A DNA stretch of 34,445 nt, from contig CAJTLR010000042.1 of the NCBI GenBank assembly GCA_910577185.1, positions 1 through 34,445 of the forward strand, read 5' to 3'. Origin of the DNA: an uncultured Acetatifactor sp. Lineage in GTDB: Bacteria > Bacillota > Clostridia > Lachnospirales > Lachnospiraceae. Below, in pieces: positions 7,966 through 15,648 of the stretch; within the stretch, counting starts at the first letter, position 1; the number at the start of each line of letters is the position of its first letter. Under the pieces are notes generated by a model, which saw nothing but the letters and a program-made list of their open reading frames with translations, had not been told where the DNA came from and searched no databases. A program made the position numbers and the translations under genes.

Positions 7966-9183
7966 TCATTGCCATTTGATGATGTCATCAATTTTGTGGG
8001 GTTTTCCATCCTGGATGCTTAAGTTTGCGCAGGCCCCGATCATTACGGAGCGGATGCCTGCCCTGACATCTGCAATCTGTCCCAGCGGGTCCTCGGCAGA
8101 GCCCCGGATGAGCATTTCCAGGAGACGGATGTCGCCGCCGCCGTGAGTGCCCTCCGCCTTGGGAATTTTATAGGTGATGGTTTCTCCCCTGTCATTGTAA
8201 TATTTTATATAATCATTGGGATCGGAAGCATTTTCTCCCGAGTAGTAAGTGGAAGCCTCCAGCCGTCCCTTTGTGCCGGTAAAGGCAATTTTCCAGCCTT
8301 CATAGGGATTGTAGGTGGTCAGGGAATAGGTCAGGAGCGCACCCTGCCTGTAGGAGACGGTGACGGACATGGTATCTTCGATATCAATCTCTTCCGAAAA
8401 AATACATTTGTCCCTGAAATAGCCGTCTTCCTTTTCCGGTATAAAGTACATACCCTGGACATGGGGGTCCGCCGTGTTCGGGAAAGCATATTCACAGCGG
8501 TTCCGGCAGGTCAGGCACCGCTCCCCTCTTTTTTCACGGACGGGGCCGTAGAATCTTCTGGAACCGTTGGCATAAATCACGTCGGGTTCCTGGCCCAGCC
8601 ACCAGTTTACCATGTCAAAGTGATGGGTGGCCTTATGTACCAGCAGACCGCCGGAGTTTTCTTTTTTCCGATGCCATCTCCGGAAATAGTCTGCCCCGTG
8701 GCGGCGGTCAAGAAGATACTCATAGTCCGCGTGCAGAATCTCGCCTATTAAGTTCTGGTTCAGAAGTTCCTTGATACGTCTCACATAGGGCATGAAGCGA
8801 CAGTTAAAGGTTACATATACTTTATGGCCGCTTGTCCGTTCTGCCGCCAGAATCTGGTTGCACTTATCGCCGTCTATGGTCAGGGGCTTTTCCGTGATAA
8901 TGTCGCAGCCATAGGAAAGCCCCCTGATAATGTATTCGTGATGCCAGCTGTCCATGGTTGCCACTATCAGCACATCCGGTTTTTCCTTCTGCATCATTTC
9001 GTCAAAATCGGCATACAGTTTTGCAGCCGGGGCCGCGTTGTCCCGGAAATAGACGGCCCGTGTGCCATTGATGTCATAAATGGCGGATAGTTCCGCAATA
9101 TCGGAAAAACGTTCCGTGATAGGTTTGGCAAACATGCTGAAAGCTCTTCCGCTGGCACCTGCCAGCACATATTTTTTTCTCAT
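7966..9183 (-). CDS. Gfo/Idh/MocA family oxidoreductase
   Basis: A 405-residue NAD(P)-dependent oxidoreductase, clearly different in sequence from the one at 2539-3852. The Rossmann motif GASGRA is near residue 9, TEKPLT carries catalytic Lys 99, and HKATHHFDMVNW around 184-194 holds the active-site His and Asp. A cysteine cluster (C223-x2-C226-x3-C230) lies in the C-terminal domain, in the same relative place as in the other copy. The ATG at 9183 gives the usual short lead-in to the first beta strand. An in-frame ATG at 9195 overlaps the lipoprotein stop codon and is possible. It sits between the importer lipoprotein and the hydrolase in one operon, so its substrate is probably the imported compound. 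Confidence 0.85.
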   Translation of the reverse strand: MRKKYVLAGASGRAFSMFAKPITERFSDIAELSAIYDINGTRAVYFRDNAAPAAKLYADFDEMMQKEKPDVLIVATMDSWHHEYIIRGLSYGCDIITEKPLTIDGDKCNQILAAERTSGHKVYVTFNCRFMPYVRRIKELLNQNLIGEILHADYEYLLDRRHGADYFRRWHRKKENSGGLLVHKATHHFDMVNWWLGQEPDVIYANGSRRFYGPVREKRGERCLTCRNRCEYAFPNTADPHVQGMYFIPEKEDGYFRDKCIFSEEIDIEDTMSVTVSYRQGALLTYSLTTYNPYEGWKIAFTGTKGRLEASTYYSGENASDPNDYIKYYNDRGETITYKIPKAEGTHGGGDIRLLEMLIRGSAEDPLGQIADVRAGIRSVMIGACANLSIQDGKPHKIDDIIKWQ

Positions 9184-9191
9184 AATGCCTC

Positions 9192-10808
9192 TCATTCTGC
9201 GCCCTGGGCTTCCAGGAACCGGTCATACTTTGCCTGCTCGATGGCAATGACTTCGTCGATGCCCATTTCTTTGATCTGCTGTACATAGGTGTCCCAGTAG
9301 CCGTCAATGTCATCTTTGCCCATAATAAAGCGGGCTTTCATTTCCTCTTTGTAGGTCCATATATCGGAAAATCCGGATTCTGCCTTGGCTGTGGTCTCCT
9401 CAGGAGTCATGATGATCTCAAAGGAAGGGAAACATTTGCGCATCATGGCCTTGTTGGCTTCGTTCCAGGCATTCATTTCCTCCGTGGCAGTGGCCTGGGC
9501 CAGGGAAGCGTCGCTGATTCTGGGAAGCTTATGATTGGCGCCGACGGAGTTGAGCACTTCGGTGGTACTGAGTCCGTCAGGGTTGTTCAGGACATAATCC
9601 GTAAACTGGGGTTTTCCGTCCACCATTTCATAGGTAAGGCCTTCAATGCCGTAGACGGCCAGCATTCTGCCTTCATCGGAGGCCCATACATAATCCAGAA
9701 AACGGAAGGCTTCCTCCGGGTTTTTGCAGTCTTTGGTGATAAAGTTTTTGCCCGTAATGGTGGGGACGGACACGGAGAAGGAAGTTCCGTCGGGTCCTGC
9801 AGGCACATTGATGGCGATCCATTCCTGGCCTTCATTTGCGTTGAAGGTGGGAAGATTGGTTACCCAGCCCTGTACCATACCCACTTTGTCGGTATTGATC
9901 AGAGTATTCCAGTCCTCGCTGCTTCTGGTGGAGAACATGGAGTCCAGCAGTCCCTCGGAGTACATAGTATTCATGTACTTCAGGAAATCCTTGTAAGAGT
10001 CCTCAATGGGGGGATAAACCACTTTGCCATCCGGGTCCGCGTCAAAATCCCGTCCAGGGGAAATCTTGAACATATAGGGCCAGGAGAAATCCAGATTGTA
10101 CGTGCCGGTGATGGTGCAGGGGATTTCGTCTGCCTCACCATTTCCGTTGGGATCGCCGTCCCGGAAGGCGCGCAGGACCTCCAGCAGTTCGTCGGATGTG
10201 GCAGGGACTTCCAGATTCAGCTTGCCCAGCCAGTCCTTGCGGATCATCAGGCCGTGACCGAAGTTTTCGCCGTCCTGAATGGTAGGGATGCTCAAGATGG
10301 TACCATCGGGTTCCGTGATCATGCCCAGAATATCCGGGTGCTCTTCCAGATATTTTTTGGTATGCACGCCCACAGAGTCGATAAGCGGCTTTAAGTCCAC
10401 GATCAGTCCCGCTTCATACAGGTTTCTGGGATCCTGGCCGTAAACACTGGTCATGATATCCGGCATGTCTTCCGCCGCGGACAGGATAGTCTGGGTATAT
10501 GTTTCGTATTGCTGGGCATCCGGACTCAGTTCCCATTCGATTTTTACATTGGTGGCTTCCTGGAGGGCATCTGTCACCGGCGTGCCGTTTGCGTAGCTTT
10601 TGGGGGCATAAGGATTGTCCATGGAAGCAATGCGCAATGTGACAGGTTCTTCCTGGGGTGTTTCTTCCGGGGAAGAGGATACCTGCTGTGTTCCGGAGCC
10701 CTCCGCTGCCGGAGTTCCGGTGTCATTGCCATTGTCGTTTCCGCAGCCTGTGAGTGTGAGTCCCGCCATGGTGCCAGCCAGAAGGAACGATAACAATTTC
10801 TTTTTCAT
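9192..10808 (-). CDS. ABC transporter solute-binding lipoprotein (LplA/YtcQ-like)
   Basis: This is the extracellular sugar-binding component of an importer, anchored to the membrane by lipid. The 538-residue protein starts with a lipoprotein signal peptide ending in LTGC at Cys22. A linker rich in Gly, Thr, Ser, Glu and Pro precedes a large family-1 type binding domain, of the size typical for oligosaccharide or polyuronide importers. The ATG at 10808 follows AGAGG at five bases. The permease genes lie immediately upstream, the nearest 44 bases away. No ATPase gene is present, which is common for this subclass because a shared MsmX/MsmK-type ATPase serves several importers. The ligand cannot be read from the sequence. 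Confidence 0.9.
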   Translation of the reverse strand: MKKKLLSFLLAGTMAGLTLTGCGNDNGNDTGTPAAEGSGTQQVSSSPEETPQEEPVTLRIASMDNPYAPKSYANGTPVTDALQEATNVKIEWELSPDAQQYETYTQTILSAAEDMPDIMTSVYGQDPRNLYEAGLIVDLKPLIDSVGVHTKKYLEEHPDILGMITEPDGTILSIPTIQDGENFGHGLMIRKDWLGKLNLEVPATSDELLEVLRAFRDGDPNGNGEADEIPCTITGTYNLDFSWPYMFKISPGRDFDADPDGKVVYPPIEDSYKDFLKYMNTMYSEGLLDSMFSTRSSEDWNTLINTDKVGMVQGWVTNLPTFNANEGQEWIAINVPAGPDGTSFSVSVPTITGKNFITKDCKNPEEAFRFLDYVWASDEGRMLAVYGIEGLTYEMVDGKPQFTDYVLNNPDGLSTTEVLNSVGANHKLPRISDASLAQATATEEMNAWNEANKAMMRKCFPSFEIIMTPEETTAKAESGFSDIWTYKEEMKARFIMGKDDIDGYWDTYVQQIKEMGIDEVIAIEQAKYDRFLEAQGAE

Positions 10809-10852
10809 ATTGACCTCTTTTCTGCCTCTATGGGCGTTTGCTTGTTTATGCA

Positions 10853-11743
10853 TCAACCCTTCAGGGAACCCAGCATGGCACCTTTGATCAGATGCTTCTG
10901 GGCGAAGGGATAGACCATCATTATGGGAATCATGGTAATCATGATCAGGGCATATCTCATCTGCAGCACCAGAGTGGACTGTTCCATCATGTTCTGGGAG
11001 GAATCCGAGAACATCAGGGAGTTGGAATTGTTTGACAGAACCCTGGCCAGAAATACCTGGATAGGCTGTTTCGCCGCGTCTCTGAGATATAGTATGGCAT
11101 TAAAGTAGGTATTCCATTTATCCACGGCATAAAACAGAACTACCACGGCAATAATGGAACGGGATGTTTTCAGTACAATACTGGCAAAAATTCTCAGTTC
11201 ATTGTAGCCGTCTATCCTTGCCGCCTCTATGAGGCTTTCCGGAAAGCTTTTGAAAAAAGAGATGGCAATAATCATGGTGAAGACGCTTACGGCGCCCGGA
11301 AGGATAATGGCTGCCCTTGTATTGTAAAGTCCCAGTTTCTTGATCAGCAGGAATGAGGTCACCATGCCGCCATTGAAATACATGGTGACAAGAAAGAACT
11401 TTGTCAGGAAATTCCGGAAAATGAAATCCTGGCGGGACAGTGTGTACGCGCCCAGCAGTGTGACTGCCGTACTGTAAAGGGTGCCTGCCACCGTGTAAAA
11501 AATGGTATTGGCATAGCCGGTCAGGATATTGTTGTTTTCCAGCAGTGTCTGGTATGCCTTCAGGGAAAAACCCACCGGAAACAGTACCACTTTGTTTGCC
11601 AGAACGGCCTCCTGGCTGCTCAGCGACATGCTGAAAACGTAGATAAAAGGGTATAAGGTCAGGAGAAACGCCAATGCCATAAGCAGCCATTTTACGATAT
11701 CAAAAATCCATTCCCCCCATGTTTTTTTCATTCTTTTTTTCAT
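10853..11743 (-). CDS. ABC transporter permease, LplC/YtcP type
   Basis: A 296-residue inner membrane subunit of a carbohydrate importer with about six membrane segments. The first is WLLMALAFLLTLYPFIYVF near residues 19-37. The ATPase-contact EAA loop reads EAARIDGYNELRIFASIVL. The C-terminus ends in KGAMLGSLKG, as is usual for the LplC group. The ATG at 11743 follows AAGG at six bases. It lies 34 bases after its partner permease and 44 bases before the lipoprotein gene. Confidence 0.9.
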   Translation of the reverse strand: MKKRMKKTWGEWIFDIVKWLLMALAFLLTLYPFIYVFSMSLSSQEAVLANKVVLFPVGFSLKAYQTLLENNNILTGYANTIFYTVAGTLYSTAVTLLGAYTLSRQDFIFRNFLTKFFLVTMYFNGGMVTSFLLIKKLGLYNTRAAIILPGAVSVFTMIIAISFFKSFPESLIEAARIDGYNELRIFASIVLKTSRSIIAVVVLFYAVDKWNTYFNAILYLRDAAKQPIQVFLARVLSNNSNSLMFSDSSQNMMEQSTLVLQMRYALIMITMIPIMMVYPFAQKHLIKGAMLGSLKG

Positions 11744-11777
11744 ATATGCCTTCTTTCTTGCGTATGATATTTTCTGC

Positions 11778-12704
11778 TTACCAGAGAGAGCTTCCTGTTA
11801 CTTTTTTGGATGTCTTGTTGGCAATGACCAGAAGCAGTATGTTGACCGCCGAGTTGAACAGACCCACCGCGGTGCCGAAACTCTGCGCCCCGTCCAGGAT
11901 TCCTTTCCGGTACACGAATGTCTGAATCACGTCCGACACATCCCATATGGCGGGATGATACATGAGGAGTACTTTTTCCAGGGAGGCGTTCATGACACTT
12001 CCCAGGTTCATGATGAGCAGGACAGACAGTGTGGGCACCAGATTGGGAAGCGTGATGTAAAGGATGCGCTTCATCCTGGAGGCGCCGTCGATCTCAGCCG
12101 ATTCATACATGGTGGGATCCAGGGAACTGAGCGCCGACAGAATGATAATGGAGCTCCATCCAAAGCCCTGCCACACGCCGGATGCCACATAAATCGTCCG
12201 GAACCACCCGCTCTCGTTCATAAAGCTGACAGAGGAGCCGCCCAGGGCCCGTATCAGTACATTTACAATTCCCGTGTCGGGATCCAGAAAGTTCTTTACC
12301 ATGCCCACCAGAACTACAACGGAGATAAAGTGCGGGAAGTAGCTGACTGTCTGAATGACCTTTTTGGCGTGCCGGTTCCGGATTTCATTCAGGAAAACCG
12401 CGAAAATCACCGGAATCGGAAAACCCCAGAGAACGGAGTACAGGCCCAGGAGGAAGGTGTTCCTCAAAGTTCTGCCGAAATACAGGGAATTAAAATACTC
12501 CGCAAAATGCTTCAGGCCCACCCATTCATTTCCCAGAATACTGTGTCCTATTTTGTAATCCTGAAATGCGATCAGCACTCCGTACATTGGTATGTAGCAG
12601 AAGATGAAGACCGAGATCACTGCGGGAAGTACCATAAGAAAATAGTATTTGTTTCTGTTCCATAATTTTTTGTAATTTCTTTTTCTGTTTTTTTGACTTT
12701 GCAT
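11778..12704 (-). CDS. ABC transporter permease, LplB/YteP type
   Basis: A 308-residue membrane permease and the first gene of the reverse carbohydrate operon. A basic N-terminus (KKQ/KNRKRN-type residues) precedes the first membrane segment (YYFLMVLPAVISVFIFCYI), followed by the AFQDYKIG stretch common to LplB proteins and the EAA loop EIDGASRMKRILYITLP. I chose the ATG at 12704, which has the strong AAGGGGGTGG site just upstream; extending further would run through the palindrome at 12717-12734. It forms a heterodimer with the LplC-type permease encoded next. Confidence 0.9.
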   Translation of the reverse strand: MQSQKNRKRNYKKLWNRNKYYFLMVLPAVISVFIFCYIPMYGVLIAFQDYKIGHSILGNEWVGLKHFAEYFNSLYFGRTLRNTFLLGLYSVLWGFPIPVIFAVFLNEIRNRHAKKVIQTVSYFPHFISVVVLVGMVKNFLDPDTGIVNVLIRALGGSSVSFMNESGWFRTIYVASGVWQGFGWSSIIILSALSSLDPTMYESAEIDGASRMKRILYITLPNLVPTLSVLLIMNLGSVMNASLEKVLLMYHPAIWDVSDVIQTFVYRKGILDGAQSFGTAVGLFNSAVNILLLVIANKTSKKVTGSSLW

Positions 12705-12716
12705 TTTCCACCCCCT

Positions 12717-12734
12717 TGTGCGCCTGGGCGCACA
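12717..12734. promoter_or_regulatory. Perfect 8-bp inverted repeat upstream of the lplB-type gene
   Basis: TGTGCGCC and GGCGCACA are separated by TG. On the reverse-strand mRNA this lies immediately upstream of the Shine-Dalgarno of the first permease gene. It could be an operator (18-bp dyad) or a hairpin that limits access to the ribosome binding site. The function is inferred from position only. Confidence 0.4.
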
Positions 12735-12778
12735 TACAATCATTCAGTCTTTTGATGACAGAACCGCTTTGCTTTTTT

Positions 12779-12810
12779 CGTTCCGCAGCCGTCTGTGTGC
12801 TGCCGGAACG
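12779..12810. repeat. Inverted repeat with an 11-12 base stem
   Basis: CGTTCCGCAGC and GCTGCCGGAACG pair with one bulged base around a nine-base loop. No T-run follows on either strand, so it is not a standard terminator. It would lie in the 5' leader of the reverse operon if the promoter is further upstream. Confidence 0.4.
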
Positions 12811-13033
12811 GATTTTGCCGCTGCGGATGTCCCTGACTGCACTTTAGCACATTTGCGGGGGAAAAAGAAATGCCCATTTCCTGGCCGGAGGTCACATCTT
12901 TTTCCGGAAGCCTGATAATATGGGGGCCTGCGCGGACTTTGGATATACCATCCCCATTTTTTTCCCGGATGGACAATTTTAGCGGATACCTGATATTTCC
13001 GGGCTTTTTGCCTGCTCCGGCAGTCTGCCGGGT

Positions 13034-13062
13034 TTGACAAGCGCCGGAGGAATGGGTAAGAT
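13034..13062 (+). promoter_or_regulatory. Sigma-A type promoter of the membrane AraC-type regulator
   Basis: A perfect TTGACA at 13034-13039 and TAAGAT at 13057-13062 are spaced by 17 bases. The predicted start, near 13069, leaves a leader of about 38 bases. Confidence 0.6.
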
Positions 13063-13080
13063 AAAATCAGGGGGAATATC

Positions 13081-13104
13081 ATGAGGAGAGATTTAGGAGA
13101 GTAA
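13081..13104 (+). CDS. Possible seven-codon leader peptide before the AraC-type regulator
   Basis: ATG at 13081 opens a frame reading MRRDLGE and stops at TAA 13102-13104, two bases before the GTG start of the regulator. The regulator's own ribosome binding site (AGGAG, 13095-13099) lies inside it. No good ribosome binding site precedes the small frame, so it may be chance. Confidence 0.2.
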   Translation: MRRDLGE

Positions 13105-13106
13105 AT

Positions 13107-15422
13107 GTGGGTGTAAAGAAAGATCTGAAGGTGAGGAAGAGCAGTGTTTTTCACAAAATGGCAGTTTCCTATATTGCCCTGATGGTAGTGGCTGTACTGG
13201 TGACCGGAGGGATTGCCTATTATAAAACATACAGTATTGTCTACGGCAATATTCAGGAGGCGAACCTGGGCAGCATCCAGAATCTGGAACAGAAGATGCG
13301 CGCCTTTACCAGGGAGACGGATGAACTGTCATTGTCCCTGCAGGGCTGGCCGGCCATAACAAAACTTTTTACCATGACCGGAAACCAGAACCAGTCCCTG
13401 GTAAGCAATGAGGAATTGTTTAATCTTGTCTATGTTCTCCGGAAGCATAAGGCAATGCACTCCTATATTGACAATGTGGCCATTCTGTTTCGGGACGTGG
13501 ATCTGGTGATTGACTGCAACAGTTTTTCTTCCACATATGAGGAATTCTTCGGAAAGCGGTTTTTCTTTGAATCGGATGACTTTCACGGGGCAGAAGACCT
13601 GGACTTTTCGGAAGATGCCAGACTGCTGCCCAACTGCAAAGTGGGGAAATATTCCCAGCCCAATCAGGATTGTATTCTTTATTTTAAAGCGATACCGAAT
13701 ACTTCAGGTGTGCACAAAGCCATGCTGCTGGTTACCATGAAGCCGGAGAGCATGGTGAACCAGCTGAACTCGGCCGTGGTTCTGGAGAATGAAATGTGGC
13801 TGATCAGGGGGGAGAAGGGCCAGGTGATTCTGTCCGGCACGGAATATTCCCCGGAGGAGCTGGAAGCCCTGCCCGTCCTGGAAGCGGGCAACAGCCAGGG
13901 CGGCTATGCCTTGTGGCAGGGAATGAGATGTGTCTGTTATTATCTGAAACCGGAGACACTGGAGTATGCTTTCTATGTATTTTTTCCGGTAAATCATATT
14001 GTGCGGCAGTTTCTGGAAACATTCCTGTTTATGGTTCTTTCCCTGCTGGGTATCATCGCCGTGGGCATCTTGTTCGCTTATTATTTTGCAAGAAAAAGTT
14101 ATGCCCCCATCCGCAGGCTTGCGTCCAGTGCAACCAGGGTAAGGCCCGGGGACCGGGGGGCAAATGAATATTCCCTGATAGAAGAATCCCTGGAATATCT
14201 GGCCAGCGAAAATGATGTACTGAGAGAGAGCATTTCCTCCCATATGCCGATTTTGCGCAATAATCTTCTGAACCGGCTTCTGTCCAGCACGGCAGTTTCC
14301 GCGGATGACAGGGAAGAACTGGAGAGGCATGGAATTACGTTTCCGTATACATGGTTTTTTGTCAGTACGGTTTCGGTGGAGGCCATGAAGCTGCATTCGG
14401 ATGAAGAGATGATTGTGTCCCCTGCGTCAGGAGCGCTGTTTTTTTCCTGCATTAAGGAATATTTTTCGGAGCAGAACATGGTCTGTTATCTGGCGGAGAC
14501 GCAGAGAGGGAACAATGCCTACGCGATGATCGTAAACAGTTCTTCCCGGAATCCGGATTTGTTCCGGCCGCTGTTTGCCGGTTTTCCTGATTTTCTCAGG
14601 AAAAAGCTTTCTTCTTCCGTGGACGTGGACGTGTCCATGGGAATTTCCCGGACAGTGGGGGCGCCGGTGAATTTCAAGTCGTTGTATTACCAGGCCCTTC
14701 ATGCCCTGGAGTACCGCTATTCCCTGTCCTACCCCGGAGTGGTGTGGTATGAAGACCTGAAGGGGACGCCTTCCGTGTCTTACAATTTTACATTAAACGA
14801 CGAACTGAAACTGAGCAATCTGCTGAAGTCGGGACAGACGCCGGAGGCGCTGGACTATGTGAATGCGGTGCTGGACGATTTCTTTTCCCAGGGAAAAGTC
14901 AGGCGGGAGGATGCGCTGTATATTTTCAACCAGATTCTGTTTACCTGTGCCAAGACAATCCATGAAACGCAGGCCAGCTTCACGGAGGTGGTGGACTTTA
15001 AAAAACTCTATTCCCTGGCGCTGTTCACACAGATGAATGAATATACCCTGTCCTGCGTGGCAGATACCTGCGATATTGTAAAAAACAGGCATAAGTCCGC
15101 GGAATCCGAACTCAGCCGGAGAATTGTCCGATATATCAGGGAGAACTTCCGCAGCTGCGATATGACGCTGACGTTTCTGGCAGATTATTTTAATGTATCG
15201 TCCATTTATGTGTCGAAATCCGTGAAAAAGGTGTCCGATATCAATTTTATTGACTATCTGCACAGACTTCGCATTGATGAAGCGAAACGCCTTCTCCGGG
15301 AAACGGAACAGAGTATCCGGGAAATCGGGGCGCAGATGGGGTATGACAGCGACAAGAATTTTATCCGTGTCTTTAAAAAGTATGAGGGAATCACGCCGGG
15401 ACAGTACCGGAAAAATGAGTGA
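13107..15422 (+). CDS. Membrane-anchored AraC-family transcriptional regulator
   Basis: A 771-residue one-component sensor-regulator. Two membrane segments (about residues 18-38 and 303-327) bracket an extracellular sensing region of roughly 260 residues. A cytoplasmic linker follows, then a C-terminal AraC-type DNA-binding domain with two helix-turn-helix units (about 671-771: LTFLADYFNVSSIYVSKSVK and IREIGAQMGYDSDKNFIRVF). The architecture matches YtdP/YesS-like regulators of polysaccharide-use genes in Firmicutes. The start is GTG at 13107, with AGGAG seven bases upstream; the overlapping ATG at 13105 is in another frame and stops after three codons. It is divergent from the ABC-nag operon and probably controls it. 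There is no kinase or receiver domain. Confidence 0.88.
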   Translation: MGVKKDLKVRKSSVFHKMAVSYIALMVVAVLVTGGIAYYKTYSIVYGNIQEANLGSIQNLEQKMRAFTRETDELSLSLQGWPAITKLFTMTGNQNQSLVSNEELFNLVYVLRKHKAMHSYIDNVAILFRDVDLVIDCNSFSSTYEEFFGKRFFFESDDFHGAEDLDFSEDARLLPNCKVGKYSQPNQDCILYFKAIPNTSGVHKAMLLVTMKPESMVNQLNSAVVLENEMWLIRGEKGQVILSGTEYSPEELEALPVLEAGNSQGGYALWQGMRCVCYYLKPETLEYAFYVFFPVNHIVRQFLETFLFMVLSLLGIIAVGILFAYYFARKSYAPIRRLASSATRVRPGDRGANEYSLIEESLEYLASENDVLRESISSHMPILRNNLLNRLLSSTAVSADDREELERHGITFPYTWFFVSTVSVEAMKLHSDEEMIVSPASGALFFSCIKEYFSEQNMVCYLAETQRGNNAYAMIVNSSSRNPDLFRPLFAGFPDFLRKKLSSSVDVDVSMGISRTVGAPVNFKSLYYQALHALEYRYSLSYPGVVWYEDLKGTPSVSYNFTLNDELKLSNLLKSGQTPEALDYVNAVLDDFFSQGKVRREDALYIFNQILFTCAKTIHETQASFTEVVDFKKLYSLALFTQMNEYTLSCVADTCDIVKNRHKSAESELSRRIVRYIRENFRSCDMTLTFLADYFNVSSIYVSKSVKKVSDINFIDYLHRLRIDEAKRLLRETEQSIREIGAQMGYDSDKNFIRVFKKYEGITPGQYRKNE

Positions 15423-15508
15423 GAGGACAGGGGCCGGGCTCGGCGGACAAGGATGACAGGACTACCGGATTTTCCATATTGACCGGGCCGCAGGGCAAAT
15501 GATTTCTG

Positions 15509-15541
15509 CACCAGGGGACATTGATCCCCCGGTGTTTTTTT
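15509..15541 (+). terminator. Intrinsic terminator of the AraC-type regulator
   Basis: CACC-A-GGGG pairs with CCCC-C-GGTG, with a single A/C mismatch and an eight-base loop, and is followed by seven T. It starts 87 bases after the stop codon. Confidence 0.8.
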
Positions 15542-15543
15542 AT

Positions 15544-15594
15544 GCGCAGGGGCGCGTAAGGAAATTAGCAGCGAAAGCTGCACGCGCCCCGCGC
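15544..15594. repeat. Very stable GC-rich compound hairpin in a convergent gap
   Basis: GGGGCGCGT (15549-15557) pairs perfectly with ACGCGCCCC (15582-15590). Outside it GCGC pairs with GCGC across one bulged A. Inside it GCAGC and GCTGC close a GAAA tetraloop at 15573-15576. It lies between the regulator terminator and the sulfatase stop codon. No T-run follows on either side, so it may be a small palindromic repeat unit rather than a terminator. Confidence 0.55.
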
Positions 15595-15648
15595 GGCGAG
15601 CAGTGGAGAAGGTCGTTCCCCTGCTGGATTTGCGGAAAAACTCTTTGG

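Larger units (their letters stand above)
12705..13106. other. Divergent intergenic region between the ABC-nag operon and the AraC-type regulator
   Basis: No gene of credible length is seen in these 402 bases. The region holds two inverted repeats near the permease end (12717-12734 and 12779-12810) and a good forward promoter near the regulator end (13034-13062). I could not find a convincing promoter for the reverse operon. The AraC-type regulator would be expected to bind here. Confidence 0.6.

Noticed and set aside
7047..7979. Forward open frame opposite the hydrolase
   Set aside because: Antisense shadow of a gene with a clear Ser-Asp-His set; no ribosome binding site or domain.
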